Below, in pieces: positions 8,922 to 17,430 of a stretch of DNA of 64,000 bases. Position 1 is the stretch's first letter; every line of letters begins with the position of its first letter. Source of the stretch: an uncultured bacterium (GTDB lineage: Bacteria > Muiribacteriota > Ozemobacteria > Ozemobacterales > Ozemobacteraceae); assembly GCA_900317935.1 (NCBI GenBank), contig ONIU01000012.1, forward strand, positions 1 to 64,000, read 5' to 3'. The notes below the pieces were generated by a model, which saw only the letters and a program-made list of their open reading frames with translations, did not search any database and was not told where the DNA came from. The position numbers and the translations under genes are program-made.

Positions 8922-9467
8922 TCAAGCTTCTTCAAGCTGAATGAGATCAACTTCTATCGCAGTATCGCGACCGAAAATGTAGACAAGCACTTTGGCCTTG
9001 CGCTTTTCCTGATTGATCTCTTTAATAACGCCGACAAAGTCAGAGAACGGACCACCGATAATCTTAACATTCTGCCCTTCAGTGAAACCTATCGGAGTCA
9101 TTGCGGCAGAACGCTGAGGACCGATACCAGCAGCTCTAAGAATATTCTGAACTTCTTTATCATGCAATGGGGTTGGTTTGTTTCCAAGTCCAACGAAACC
9201 TGTAACACCTGGTGTATTCTTTACAACAGTCCAAGTTTCATCGTCCATATCCATCTGAACTAAAACATAACCAGGATAAACCTTGCGTGATTTGGTAGTT
9301 CTTTCACCGTCTTGAACTCTTTCAGAGCTTTCTTCAGGTACTAATACCTGCAAAATGCTTTCCTTTTTACCTAAAAGTTCAACACGATTTTCAAGGTTCT
9401 TCTTAACTTTGTATTCAGAACCAGAGTTTGTATGGATTACATACCATTTTGCTTTTAAAATATCCAC
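8922..9467 (-). CDS. nusG: transcription termination/antitermination factor NusG
   Basis: A protein of 181 residues. The NGN domain begins with KWYVIHTNSGSEYKVKKNL and contains YPGYVLVQM and NTPGVTGFVG. The C-terminal KOW domain has EGQNVKIIGGPFSDFVGV. It couples RNA polymerase to Rho or to the ribosome. It starts 10 bp after secE, the normal gene pair. Confidence 0.97.
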   Translation of the reverse strand: MDILKAKWYVIHTNSGSEYKVKKNLENRVELLGKKESILQVLVPEESSERVQDGERTTKSRKVYPGYVLVQMDMDDETWTVVKNTPGVTGFVGLGNKPTPLHDKEVQNILRAAGIGPQRSAAMTPIGFTEGQNVKIIGGPFSDFVGVIKEINQEKRKAKVLVYIFGRDTAIEVDLIQLEEA

Positions 9468-9476
9468 AGTTAAACC

Positions 9477-9752
9477 TTATCCAATCCCAGGAGTTCCACC
9501 AGTCATGATGGCCTTAACAATGCCTGTTAAAATGTGATCCATCAGACCAATAAACAGACCTAGTGCTATAGATGAAATAATAACAACTTTTGTTGCTATT
9601 TTAACATTTTCAAAAGTCGGCCATGTAACACGGCCATTATTTGGTCTTACTTCAATCCAAACTTCACGCAGGAACTGACAAGTGTCTTTCCACCAAGCAA
9701 CAACTGGATTATTGCTAGTTTTAACTTCTGATTTTTCGACTTCAGTACTCAT
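9477..9752 (-). CDS. secE: preprotein translocase subunit SecE
   Basis: A protein of 91 residues with one membrane helix near 53-78 preceded by the amphipathic LREVWIEVRP...RVTWPT segment, which is the conserved SecE clamp on SecY. The N-terminal 18 residues are a short polar extension. It is located between tRNA-Trp and nusG as in most bacteria. Confidence 0.93.
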   Translation of the reverse strand: MSTEVEKSEVKTSNNPVVAWWKDTCQFLREVWIEVRPNNGRVTWPTFENVKIATKVVIISSIALGLFIGLMDHILTGIVKAIMTGGTPGIG

Positions 9753-9784
9753 TTAACCCTCTTTTCGGTTGAGGTGTGATCAAT

Positions 9785-9857
9785 CAGGCCAAGAGGGAGT
9801 CGAACCCCCAACCCCCGGTTTTGGAGACCGGTGCTCTGCCAATTGAGCTATTGGCCT
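9785..9857 (-). tRNA. tRNA-Trp (CCA)
   Basis: A 73-base cloverleaf. The acceptor arms AGGCCAA and TTGGCCT pair, the T-arm has GGTTCGACTCC, and the anticodon stem CCGGT/ACCGG encloses CTCCAAA with anticodon CCA. The discriminator is G, as usual for tRNA-Trp. It lies between rpmG and secE. Confidence 0.97.
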
Positions 9858-9884
9858 AAACCTAATTGCTAACAGTCCCTACAA

Positions 9885-10034
9885 TTACTTACCTTCTTTG
9901 TGAAGGGTGTGCTTGCGTTCGGCTGAACAATATTTCATTAGTTCAATACGATCGGGATTGTTACGCTTGTTCTTCATTGACATGTAGTTTTTGCGCTTGC
10001 AACTGCTGCAAACCAATGTAATTTTTTCACGCAT
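9885..10034 (-). CDS. rpmG: 50S ribosomal protein L33
   Basis: A protein of 49 residues when started at the ATG at 10034 ([17 protein letters not shown]). A longer frame upstream runs through a hairpin and is not used. The zinc ribbon is incomplete: Cys9 and Cys12 are present and the second pair keeps one Cys (KYCSAERKH), with Glu at the fourth position. This is intermediate between zinc-binding and zinc-free L33. Two terminator-like stems separate it from tuf. Confidence 0.95.
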   Translation of the reverse strand: MREKITLVCSSCKRKNYMSMKNKRNNPDRIELMKYCSAERKHTLHKEGK

Positions 10035-10048
10035 AACATTACCTCGCT

Positions 10049-10074
10049 TAAAAAAGCCGACTTTGTCGGCTTTA
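10049..10074 (-). terminator. terminator-like stem upstream of rpmG
   Basis: On the minus strand AAAGCCGAC and GTCGGCTTT enclose AAA and are followed by a T-run, just before rpmG. It may be a second tuf terminator or an attenuator in the rpmG leader. Confidence 0.7.
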
Positions 10075-10079
10075 AACAC

Positions 10080-10111
10080 AAAAAGGTGGGACGGGGTTCG
10101 CCCCACCTTCA
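10080..10111 (-). terminator. intrinsic terminator downstream of tuf
   Basis: On the minus strand a stem of AAGGTGGG-type arms around GGCGAACCCC ends in CCCACCTTTTT, 18 bp after the tuf stop codon. The stem is G+C-rich and followed by five T. Confidence 0.8.
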
Positions 10112-10128
10112 CTTACAACAATTTCAGA

Positions 10129-11322
10129 TTATTCAATAACCTTAGTAACAACACCAGCGCCTACTGTGTGGCCGCCTTCACGGATAGCGAAGCGTAAGCC
10201 TTCTTCACAAGCGATTGGTGTAATAAGTTCGCACTGGAACTTAGCATGGTCACCAGGCATTACAAGTTCCTGACCTTCGCCAAGAGTTACAACGCCAGTA
10301 ACGTCTGTAGTTCTGAAGTAGAACTGTGGTCTGTAACCAGACAAGAATCTAGTATGGCGTCCACCTTCTTCTTTAGTAAGAATGTAAACTTCAGCCATGA
10401 ATTTCTTGTGAGGATGAATGCTACCTGGTTTAGCAAGAACCATACCGCGTTCAACATCTTTCTTTTCAATACCTCTGAGAAGAACACCGATATTGTCGCC
10501 GGCCTGACCCTGATCAAGAAGCTTTCTGAACATTTCAACGCCAGTAACTGTGGTTTCACGAGTTTCTTTAATACCAACGATTTCAACCTTATCGCCAACT
10601 TTTACGATACCACGTTCAACACGGCCAGTAACAACAGTACCACGACCAGTGATTGTGAATACGTCTTCGATTGGGAGTAAGAATGGCTTATCGATAGCAC
10701 GTTCTGGTTCTGGAATGTAAGTATCAAGAGCATTCAAGAGTTCTTTGATTGGTTCTGCAGCAGGACCTTTGCCTTCTGCAAGACGAGCCTGTTCAGCTGA
10801 ACCACGGATAACTGGGATATCATCGCCTGGGAATTCATACTTGCTGAGAAGTTCACGTACTTCCATTTCAACAAGGTCAAGAAGTTCTGCGTCATCAACA
10901 AGGTCAGTCTTGTTCATGAAAACAATGATTCTAGGAACACCAACCTGGCGAGCCAAGAGGATGTGTTCACGAGTCTGGGGCATTGGACCATCAGTAGCGG
11001 CAACAACAAGAATTGCACCGTCCATCTGAGCAGCACCAGTGATCATATTCTTAATATAGTCAGCGTGACCTGGGCAGTCAACGTGAGCATAGTGACGAGT
11101 TGCTGTTTCATATTCAACGTGAGCAGTATTAATGGTGATACCACGAGCTTTTTCTTCAGGAGCTGAGTCGATATCAGCATAGTTCATTATATGACCATTA
11201 CCATTCATGTTAGCAGCAGTCATTGTGATAGCAGCAGTCAATGTGGTCTTGCCGTGGTCGATGTGACCGATAGTACCAACATTAACGTGCGGTTTTGTTC
11301 TGTTATAGGTTTCCTTTGCCAT
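10129..11322 (-). CDS. tuf: elongation factor Tu
   Basis: A protein of 397 residues, full length. G1 is [11 protein letters not shown]2 contains RGITI, G3 is DCPGH and G4 is NKTD (more commonly NKCD). Domains 2 and 3 carry [13 protein letters not shown] and the C-terminal [10 protein letters not shown]. It delivers aminoacyl-tRNA to the ribosome as a GTP complex. It is cotranscribed with three upstream tRNA genes, the classical tRNA-tufB arrangement, from the promoter at 11667-11695. An AGGAGG ribosome-binding site precedes the ATG. Confidence 0.99.
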   Translation of the reverse strand: MAKETYNRTKPHVNVGTIGHIDHGKTTLTAAITMTAANMNGNGHIMNYADIDSAPEEKARGITINTAHVEYETATRHYAHVDCPGHADYIKNMITGAAQMDGAILVVAATDGPMPQTREHILLARQVGVPRIIVFMNKTDLVDDAELLDLVEMEVRELLSKYEFPGDDIPVIRGSAEQARLAEGKGPAAEPIKELLNALDTYIPEPERAIDKPFLLPIEDVFTITGRGTVVTGRVERGIVKVGDKVEIVGIKETRETTVTGVEMFRKLLDQGQAGDNIGVLLRGIEKKDVERGMVLAKPGSIHPHKKFMAEVYILTKEEGGRHTRFLSGYRPQFYFRTTDVTGVVTLGEGQELVMPGDHAKFQCELITPIACEEGLRFAIREGGHTVGAGVVTKVIE

Positions 11323-11377
11323 TTGGCTTCCTCCTGAAATTTTTGGGTTATTTTAAAATCACCCAATTACAAATAAA

Positions 11378-11450
11378 AGCTCGCGACCAGGATTGAACTG
11401 GTGACCTCTAGCTTACCATGCTAGTGCTCTGCCGACTGAGCTACACGAGC
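11378..11450 (-). tRNA. tRNA-Thr (GGT)
   Basis: 73 bases. Acceptor arms GCTCGTG/CGCGAGC, anticodon stem CTAGC/GCTAG around ATGGTAA with anticodon GGT, and a T-loop GTTCAATCC. It is the last tRNA before tuf. Confidence 0.96.
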
Positions 11451-11457
11451 AATCGAA

Positions 11458-11540
11458 TGGAGAGAGATGGATTCGAACCATCGTAGGCGCCAGCCAACAG
11501 ATTTACAGTCTGCCCCCTTTAGCCACTCGGGCATCTCTCC
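11458..11540 (-). tRNA. tRNA-Tyr (GTA)
   Basis: 83 bases with a long variable arm, as expected for a bacterial tRNA-Tyr. Acceptor arms GGAGAGA/TCTCTCC, anticodon stem around CTGTAAA with anticodon GTA, T-loop GGTTCGAATCC. Confidence 0.97.
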
Positions 11541-11547
11541 AATTGAA

Positions 11548-11620
11548 AGCCGAAGATGGGACTCGAACCCGCAACCTGCTGATTACAAGTCAGCTGCTCT
11601 ACCAATTGAGCTACTTCGGC
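11548..11620 (-). tRNA. tRNA-Thr (TGT)
   Basis: 73 bases. Acceptor arms GCCGAAG/CTTCGGC, anticodon stem GCTGA/TCAGC around CTTGTAA with anticodon TGT, T-loop GGTTCGAGTCC. It is the first gene of the tRNA-tuf operon. Confidence 0.97.
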
Positions 11621-11666
11621 GAATCAATAACAGTTTTTATACTGTACCGCGCTTCACGGTAAGGGG

Positions 11667-11695
11667 ATTATATTTTATTTCATTCTTAAAGTCAA
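11667..11695 (-). promoter_or_regulatory. sigma-70-type promoter of the tRNA-tuf operon
   Basis: On the minus strand TTGACT (11695-11690), a 17 bp spacer and a perfect TATAAT (11672-11667) lie about 45 bp before the first tRNA. Its TTGACTTTA core is shared with the promoter of the large RNA at 43.2 kb. Confidence 0.85.
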
Positions 11696-11797
11696 CTACT
11701 TTTTTTAAAAATATTTTATTTATTTTAAAATACGGTACAATAGCTGATTCTAGAACCATAAAAGAAGAGTTGATTCAAAAAAATGTTCAGGTACATT

Positions 11798-12676
11798 TTA
11801 CTTGCCAAAGAAATTTTTCTGACTAAGAATTTCATATATTGCCATACCAACACTAACAGAAACATTTAAAGAAGGGGTTCTTCCTGCCATAGGTATTTTG
11901 ACAATATCATCACAAGTCTTTTTAACTCTTTCACCTAATCCCACATCTTCTCCGCCTGCAACTAAAACAACCTTAGAATCATACTTCACATCCTTAAGTT
12001 GTTTGTTTGCACTGCCATCCAACCCAGTTATCCAATAACCTGCTTTTTTCAAATCTTCCAAAGCTTCGCAAAGATTATTAACCCTGGCAACCGGTAACCA
12101 TGCTGCAGCACCCTGTGCTGTTCTTACCGCCCATTCTGTCATACCTGCAGAACGATGTTTTGGAATAATAACTCCATCGCAGCCCATAGCTTCCACAGTT
12201 CTGACAATAGCGCCAAGATTTCTAGCATCTTCTACCTGGTTTAAGGCAACAAGAACCTGATGACCTTCTTCTGCCCTTTCAATTAACTCTTCGAGTTCAG
12301 AATACTCAAAAGCTGCTGCTTCTGCAGCTACTCCCTGAGTCTTTTCTCCAAATTTCTTTTCAAATATATCAGGAGAAAGCTCTTTAACAGGAACACTTGC
12401 CTTGCTGGCAAGTTCCTTTATTTGAGCAGCAATGCCACCACGAACTGCCGCAGATATAAATACAGAATTCAAAGACTGACCGCTTTCAAGAGCCTGAACG
12501 ACTTCGTGTCTGCCCTTTAAAAACAAATTGTCTGATTCGTTTCTTTCTTCAGATTTCTTTTCAAAACTTCTGCTATCTTTTTCTGGTTTTCTAACAAAGT
12601 CTTTTTTATCAAAACCTCTTTTGTTATTCTGCTTTTTAAAGTCTTTATATTTATTGTTTTTATTATACTTTTCCAT
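11798..12676 (-). CDS. rlmB: 23S rRNA (guanosine-2'-O)-methyltransferase RlmB, SpoU family
   Basis: A protein of 292 residues. About 50 Lys/Asn/Arg-rich disordered residues precede the substrate-binding domain (GRHEVVQALESGQ) and then the SPOUT knot. The knot motifs are NQVEDARNLGAIVRT (motif 1), VAGGEDVGLGERV (motif 2) and SLNVSVSVGMAIYEIL (motif 3), which bind S-adenosylmethionine. By family it 2'-O-methylates a guanosine of 23S rRNA (G2251 in E. coli). It follows mrnC in the same direction with a 38 bp gap, the usual cysS-mrnC-rlmB order. Confidence 0.9.
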   Translation of the reverse strand: MEKYNKNNKYKDFKKQNNKRGFDKKDFVRKPEKDSRSFEKKSEERNESDNLFLKGRHEVVQALESGQSLNSVFISAAVRGGIAAQIKELASKASVPVKELSPDIFEKKFGEKTQGVAAEAAAFEYSELEELIERAEEGHQVLVALNQVEDARNLGAIVRTVEAMGCDGVIIPKHRSAGMTEWAVRTAQGAAAWLPVARVNNLCEALEDLKKAGYWITGLDGSANKQLKDVKYDSKVVLVAGGEDVGLGERVKKTCDDIVKIPMAGRTPSLNVSVSVGMAIYEILSQKNFFGK

Positions 12677-12714
12677 TTCTAATTCCTTATAAAATACTTG
12701 GAAAACCAGCTATA

Positions 12715-13167
12715 TTATTCTTCTTCCGAAGAAGACAATCTAATCGCTGTCTGAATAACATCTGTCATACGTTCTGTCTGGCCCGTAACAAACAAAAAAC
12801 CAACCCAGGCTTCTAAAGCTGTCGCTTTTGCGTATTCCAATCTAGTGCCAGAACCATATCTAACTGGAATCTTTGAATTTCTCCAGGTTTTAACCATTTT
12901 CATATCTGCTTCTGGCAATTCTGGGAGAATGCTATCGAAAACTTTTGCCTGAGCAGGCGAACTAACTATTCCAACCAAAGAATCATGAAGTTTTCCCGCC
13001 CCATCAATACCAATAGACACATGATTAAGTCTTAAAGCGAGTTCATAAACAGCATCACCAATATATGCCAATGTTCTAGCCGGTAGTTTTGCTGCTTCTT
13101 CAGGGTTCCAAGTCTCTTTAATTAAGAATATATCCGAACCTTTTAGTAAAGTTTTATTAACATCCAT
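12715..13167 (-). CDS. mrnC: Mini-ribonuclease 3
   Basis: A protein of 150 residues. It is an RNase III catalytic domain without a dsRNA-binding domain. The signature YIGDAVYEL at 35-43 supplies catalytic acids Asp38 and Glu42. Mini-III matures the ends of 23S rRNA in Bacillus. The cysS-mrnC-rlmB gene order is the one known from Firmicutes. No Shine-Dalgarno is seen before the ATG, and the upstream gap is filled with heptamer repeats. Confidence 0.9.
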   Translation of the reverse strand: MDVNKTLLKGSDIFLIKETWNPEEAAKLPARTLAYIGDAVYELALRLNHVSIGIDGAGKLHDSLVGIVSSPAQAKVFDSILPELPEADMKMVKTWRNSKIPVRYGSGTRLEYAKATALEAWVGFLFVTGQTERMTDVIQTAIRLSSSEEE

Positions 13168-13179
13168 GATTTTTGAGAT

Positions 13180-13277
13180 ATAAGATATAAGTTACAAGTT
13201 ACAAGTTACAAGATATAAGTTATAAGTTACAAGATATAAGTTATAAGATATAAGTTATAAGTTACAAGTTACAAGGG
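13180..13277. repeat. heptanucleotide repeat array (14 units)
   Basis: Fourteen consecutive heptamers in exact register, drawn from ATAAGTT, ACAAGTT, ATAAGAT and ACAAGAT (the last unit is ACAAGGG). It fills most of the gap between mrnC and cysS. Confidence 0.95.
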
Positions 13278-13306
13278 TTATAAGAGTTGGAAGTGTTAGA
13301 AAAGTT

Positions 13307-13348
13307 CACCTTTCACTTATCACTTACCACCTATCACTTATCACATAT
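13307..13348. repeat. heptanucleotide repeat array (6 units)
   Basis: Six heptamers in register: CACCTTT, CACTTAT, CACTTAC, CACCTAT, CACTTAT, CACATAT. A CCAAGC-TAC-GCTTGG hairpin (13353-13367) follows directly and then the cysS stop codon. Confidence 0.9.
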
Positions 13349-13368
13349 CACCCCAAGCTACGCTTGGC

Positions 13369-14820
13369 TCAGGCTCTCTTCCAGCGAACACCTTCTTTGG
13401 TGTCTTCAAGGACTATTCCAACAGATTTAAGTTTATCTCTGATGGCATCAGCCTTATCATATTTCTTCTGAGCCTTCATTTCTTTACGGAATTCGATAAC
13501 CATATCCATAATCGGCCCTAAATCTATATCCGAACTTGCTTTCTTGTTTTCTGGAAGAATACCAAGAATATCGCCAGCCCAAAGTTTAATAACAGCATAA
13601 ACCTTTTTGGCCGTTTCCGAAGAAATAGAACTTGAACCAATAAAGCGGTTAATATTTGTAACAAAAGAATAGATGGCAGCTATAGCACCTGGAGTGTCAA
13701 GATCGTCATCAAGACAATCCTTAATTTTTTCGTTAACTTCATCAGCTAGTTTTATAGCTTCACCATCAGCAACGCTTGCTCCAACATTTTTATCTATAAG
13801 TTCTAAAAGTTCATTCTGTATTTGAGATAAGCGATTAATTCCGCTTTGTGTTGCAGATATGGCTTCTTCTGTATAATTGCTCGGAGAACGATAATGAGTG
13901 CTTAAAATAAAAGCTCTGATTGCTTCTGGAGAATGCTTAGAAAGCAAGTCTTCACAGGTCTTGAAATTACCTAATGACTTGCCCATTTTTACGCCGTCTA
14001 CAGTAACCATATTATTATGAACCCAGTAGCGGCAGAAAGGAACTCCGTATAAAGCTTCAGATTGCGCTATTTCACATTCATGGTGAGGGAATTTGTTTTC
14101 CAAACCGCCGCCATGAATATCAAAAGTCTGACCTAAATACTTATTAGACATAACAGAACATTCGATATGCCAACCAGGATAACCTTCGCCCCAAGGTGAG
14201 TTCCATTTAAGTATGTGACCAGCTTCTGCTTTCTTCCACAAAGCAAAATCTCTTGGATTCTTTTTGTCTGAGCGTTCTTCAACACGAACAGCTTCTTTTT
14301 GTTCATCTAGCTTTCTGCCTGAAAGCTTGCCGTATTGAGGAAAAGATTCCACATCAAAATATACGTTACCATTTTCAGTAACATAAGCATGACCTTTTTC
14401 GATGAGTCCCTGTATTGCTTCTATCTGTTCAGGAATATGCTGACTAGCTCTGACATAAAAACTGGGGTGAGCAAGACGAAGTTTTTCCATATCGTTCATA
14501 TATTGTCTTGTCCATTTATCAACTATTTCCCATGGATGAACCTTGTCTATACGAGCCTGACGCTGAATCTTGTCTTCACCGTTATCACCATCATCAGTTA
14601 AGTGACCGACGTCTGTAATGTTCTGAACATATCTGACTTTATAACCAGAATTGCGTAAATGCTTTGCTAAAACATCAAAGGTAATATAGCTTTTTGCATG
14701 ACCAAGATGAGGTGGGCCATAAACTGTCGGACCGCAAACATACATTCCGACATAGCCTTCTTCACGAGGTTTGAAAATTTCCTTCATTCTCGACATTGAA
14801 TTATAAAGCATTAAAGCCAT
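13369..14820 (-). CDS. cysS: cysteinyl-tRNA synthetase
   Basis: A protein of 483 residues, full length for CysRS. It has the zinc ligand Cys in MYVCGPTVYG, the HIGH-type motif PHLGHAKS, further zinc ligands in WHIECSVMS and HHECE, and the KMSKS-type loop as KMGKSLGNF. The C-terminal anticodon-binding domain ends in EDTKEGVRWKR. It charges tRNA-Cys. The start has AGGAGG nearby (GGAGGATAATATG). A very diverged heptamer-filled gap separates it from mrnC. Confidence 0.97.
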   Translation of the reverse strand: MALMLYNSMSRMKEIFKPREEGYVGMYVCGPTVYGPPHLGHAKSYITFDVLAKHLRNSGYKVRYVQNITDVGHLTDDGDNGEDKIQRQARIDKVHPWEIVDKWTRQYMNDMEKLRLAHPSFYVRASQHIPEQIEAIQGLIEKGHAYVTENGNVYFDVESFPQYGKLSGRKLDEQKEAVRVEERSDKKNPRDFALWKKAEAGHILKWNSPWGEGYPGWHIECSVMSNKYLGQTFDIHGGGLENKFPHHECEIAQSEALYGVPFCRYWVHNNMVTVDGVKMGKSLGNFKTCEDLLSKHSPEAIRAFILSTHYRSPSNYTEEAISATQSGINRLSQIQNELLELIDKNVGASVADGEAIKLADEVNEKIKDCLDDDLDTPGAIAAIYSFVTNINRFIGSSSISSETAKKVYAVIKLWAGDILGILPENKKASSDIDLGPIMDMVIEFRKEMKAQKKYDKADAIRDKLKSVGIVLEDTKEGVRWKRA

Positions 14821-15056
14821 ATTATCCTCCGATTACTTATTTAGAGATTAGGACATTATTATCTGTTAATTTTTCAAAAGAGAATAATATCACAGCTTAT
14901 ATTATTTGGTTAGTTTTTTATTTTTTTGTTTGTCATAAAAAAGCAACCAAATTGATTGATTTATACATAAAAAAAAATAATAAAAAAATAGTTAACTCTT
15001 TTAAAATATCTGTCGATGAGATAGGTGGAAAATTAGAATACCTGGAGGGTATAGGA

Positions 15057-16499
15057 ATGCTTATCTGCAAAAAAGAATTTATCGCAGGGTTATTAATGGC
15101 CGCTATCTCTGTTTCAGCCGTCACCAACATATCATCACTTTACGCCGTTGAAAGAAAATATGCATCAGAAGTCGAATTCTCTCAAAGAATTGGATTGTTT
15201 GATTCAGAACGTTTAAGTGAAAAAACACTCAAAAGTAATATCGCTGAAATAGCTTTTTACAGAGGGCTTAACCTAATCCTGGCAAATAAAGGCATAGTTA
15301 AAAACTTTAATACTCATAATCTAGAATCTCTAGGTATTACACAGACCACTTCTCCGATGAGCAGTTTAACAAGACAAAAAGCTGCAGAAACAATTCTGAG
15401 AGCTATGATTTATGCTCAAAACAAGGGAATGATAAAGATTCCTGAAAATACAAAGAAGAGAGCTTTCAGAGATTATTCTCCAGAAGCCAAATATCAGGAA
15501 ATGATGAATTACGCTATCGAAAAAGGCGTATTCAAAGGAATGAGCAGAAATAATTTCAAACCTAACAAAAAGCTCAGCGTTAGAGAAGCTTTGAATTTCT
15601 TAAAGAACCTTTATGAACTTGAAACAATTAAACCAAATTCTGTGATAACAGAAAAGGAAACACCTGTTGCAACCAAACCTCAGACAACAGTAAAACCGCA
15701 GGTTAAAACAGTTTATATTGAACCAGACATCACAAAATTCTTCAACGATATAACTCCAACCAATCCTATGGCTGAAACAATAAAAAAGTTGATTAATGCT
15801 GGAGCATTCAACACTGTTGATCTAAATCATGAATTGAATCTTCCAAAAAGTATTAAAAACGGTGATATGATGACTATCTGTAAAGATATGCTTACAAAAG
15901 CAGGGAAAACAGATATGATAGGCAGAATATCTGAAATTGAAAAATCAGTTAATGAAGATGATGCTCTTACAAGAAACAGCTTAGCAAAAATTGGTTCTGT
16001 AATGAGCGATGCTTATCCCCATAAGGATTATAACATTAGAGTTAATTACACTGATGTAAAAGAAGATTCACCAGTTGGTGAAGCTCTTACTCATATTGCC
16101 AAGGCAGGCATTAAAATGGGTTATTCAGACGGAAGCTTCAAAGGAAACGAAAAAGTCAGTCGATATGAAACCTTCAGCCTTCTTGGTATCCTGGTTGGTG
16201 ATAATGTAGGTTCAAAAATCAAAGTTGAAAAAGTAGTTAAAACTCCTGTTCAAGAAACAACAAATAAAACCACCAAAGAAAAAGTTGTTGTAAAAGAACA
16301 GAAGCCTCAGATTGAAAATAAAACTGCCCCAAAAGCAGAACAAAAAACAATCAAATATGACATCAATGATTCTACAAAAGCCTCTAAAATGGAACAACAA
16401 CTTAGAGACAAATATGATGGTCTTACTTTCCAGCAGAGAATTGAAATGCGAAAGAAACAGTTCCACAAGATTTTGAGTCGTGAAAGTACAGCAGAATAA
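15057..16499 (+). CDS. secreted protein with SLH-type domains
   Basis: A protein of 480 residues from the ATG at 15057, chosen because GGAGGG lies just upstream and the N-terminus then becomes a Sec signal peptide ending near SSLYA (residue 30). The open frame extends 87 codons further upstream without coding character. Two SLH-like segments are visible: around 137-186 (FRDYSPEAKYQEM...FKPNKKLS) and around 333-383 (YTDVKEDSPVGEA...GYSDGSFKGNEKVS). A Pro/Thr/Lys-rich linker separates them, and a charged helical tail follows. SLH domains bind pyruvylated secondary cell-wall polymer or peptidoglycan, so it probably tethers to the envelope. Confidence 0.75.
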   Translation: MLICKKEFIAGLLMAAISVSAVTNISSLYAVERKYASEVEFSQRIGLFDSERLSEKTLKSNIAEIAFYRGLNLILANKGIVKNFNTHNLESLGITQTTSPMSSLTRQKAAETILRAMIYAQNKGMIKIPENTKKRAFRDYSPEAKYQEMMNYAIEKGVFKGMSRNNFKPNKKLSVREALNFLKNLYELETIKPNSVITEKETPVATKPQTTVKPQVKTVYIEPDITKFFNDITPTNPMAETIKKLINAGAFNTVDLNHELNLPKSIKNGDMMTICKDMLTKAGKTDMIGRISEIEKSVNEDDALTRNSLAKIGSVMSDAYPHKDYNIRVNYTDVKEDSPVGEALTHIAKAGIKMGYSDGSFKGNEKVSRYETFSLLGILVGDNVGSKIKVEKVVKTPVQETTNKTTKEKVVVKEQKPQIENKTAPKAEQKTIKYDINDSTKASKMEQQLRDKYDGLTFQQRIEMRKKQFHKILSRESTAE

Positions 16500-17430
16500 C
16501 TATTAAAAAGACAAAGCCTGCTTTAAGCGAAAGCCATATCAATGCTTGAAGCAGGCTTTTTTCACGTCTGGAAGTAGCATCAATGTTTGAATTATGGCCA
16601 TGTTTGTGCTGATGCTCATGATTACGATGTTCTAAAGTCTTTTCTTCACCAATTAAAGAATAATTTTCTTTCCGAGAAATGTCCTGTTCTATGGATTTTA
16701 AAGGTTCAAAAATCCCTGTTTGCTTATATTTTAATAAAAGTCCGGCAAGAATATCGCTGCTTCCCATAAGACTATTATTACTGTTTTCCCAAGCTTCTAA
16801 TGCCTGATGAGGTTTTTCTAATTCCCAGAAAATTCTAGCTTTAACAATATAATAGTTTTCCAATTTAAAAACAGGGTCAGGGAAATCACCAGTTTTTATA
16901 TACTTTGATATAGCTTTATCAATATAAACAACTGCTTTTTCTAAATCTGTCTTACGGTTTTCGGAAGTGTTTGATTGAGCAAACAAATAAATAAAAGCCG
17001 CAGAAGCATATAGTTCATGAAGATATTTTGAATTTTCACAGTTATAAAACGCATCTTCAAGCAAGCTTAAAGCATCTTCTCTCATTCCTAGATGATAAGC
17101 ATAATTACTGGCTAAAAGACGATATGGAGCAGTCTCTTCAGGACAAAGAGCTATAACACATTTTAAATAAGGAATAATATCTGTATTCCCTGCGTATGAC
17201 CCCGCAACAAAAGATTGTCTTGAAATAACAGGGCCTTTATGCATAAGATGGTCAGCTTTTTCCCAGAATCTAGCTGCAATAAAAGCACGTAATCTTTCAG
17301 GAAGAATCTGTAAAGCATCAAAGCTACGCCTATAATTTTTTTTATTAGTCTCTATAGGTAGAAAATTATGAAAAACTAAGCTAAGTAGTAGAAAAAATAT
17401 AGATAAAATTATCAGCCTTTTTGAACTCAT
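16423..17430 (-). CDS. membrane-anchored TPR-like protein with His-rich loop
   Basis: A protein of 335 residues. It has an N-terminal membrane helix (residues 5-23), a helical TPR-like body (YRLLASNYAYHLG, ALSLLEDAFYNC, KARIFWELEKPHQALEAW), a short His-rich stretch EHRNHEHQHKHGH and a second membrane helix near the C-terminus. It is the third gene of an ABC transporter operon, overlapping the permease by 4 bp (ATGA), so it is probably an accessory subunit. The His-rich loop could bind metal. Its last 77 bp overlap the convergent SLH gene and carry that gene's terminator stem. Confidence 0.65.
   Translation of the reverse strand: MSSKRLIILSIFFLLLSLVFHNFLPIETNKKNYRRSFDALQILPERLRAFIAARFWEKADHLMHKGPVISRQSFVAGSYAGNTDIIPYLKCVIALCPEETAPYRLLASNYAYHLGMREDALSLLEDAFYNCENSKYLHELYASAAFIYLFAQSNTSENRKTDLEKAVVYIDKAISKYIKTGDFPDPVFKLENYYIVKARIFWELEKPHQALEAWENSNNSLMGSSDILAGLLLKYKQTGIFEPLKSIEQDISRKENYSLIGEEKTLEHRNHEHQHKHGHNSNIDATSRREKSLLQALIWLSLKAGFVFLIVILLYFHDSKSCGTVSFAFQFSAGK
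16508..16562 (+). terminator. intrinsic terminator of the SLH gene, inside the convergent gene
   Basis: AAAGCCTGCTT and AAGCAGGCTTTTTT form a long stem with a large loop just after the stop at 16499. The stem lies within the coding sequence of the opposite-strand gene, where it encodes part of a membrane helix. Confidence 0.7.

Noticed and set aside
10035-10112. Longer N-terminus of L33
   Set aside because: It would translate a terminator stem; the L33 family begins at MREKITL and that ATG fits.
13180-13277. CRISPR array
   Set aside because: Direct seven-base repeats without spacers, and no cas genes in the window.
14796-15056. N-terminal extension of the SLH protein
   Set aside because: It overlaps the divergent cysS start and is non-coding in character; the internal ATG has a good ribosome-binding site and signal peptide.
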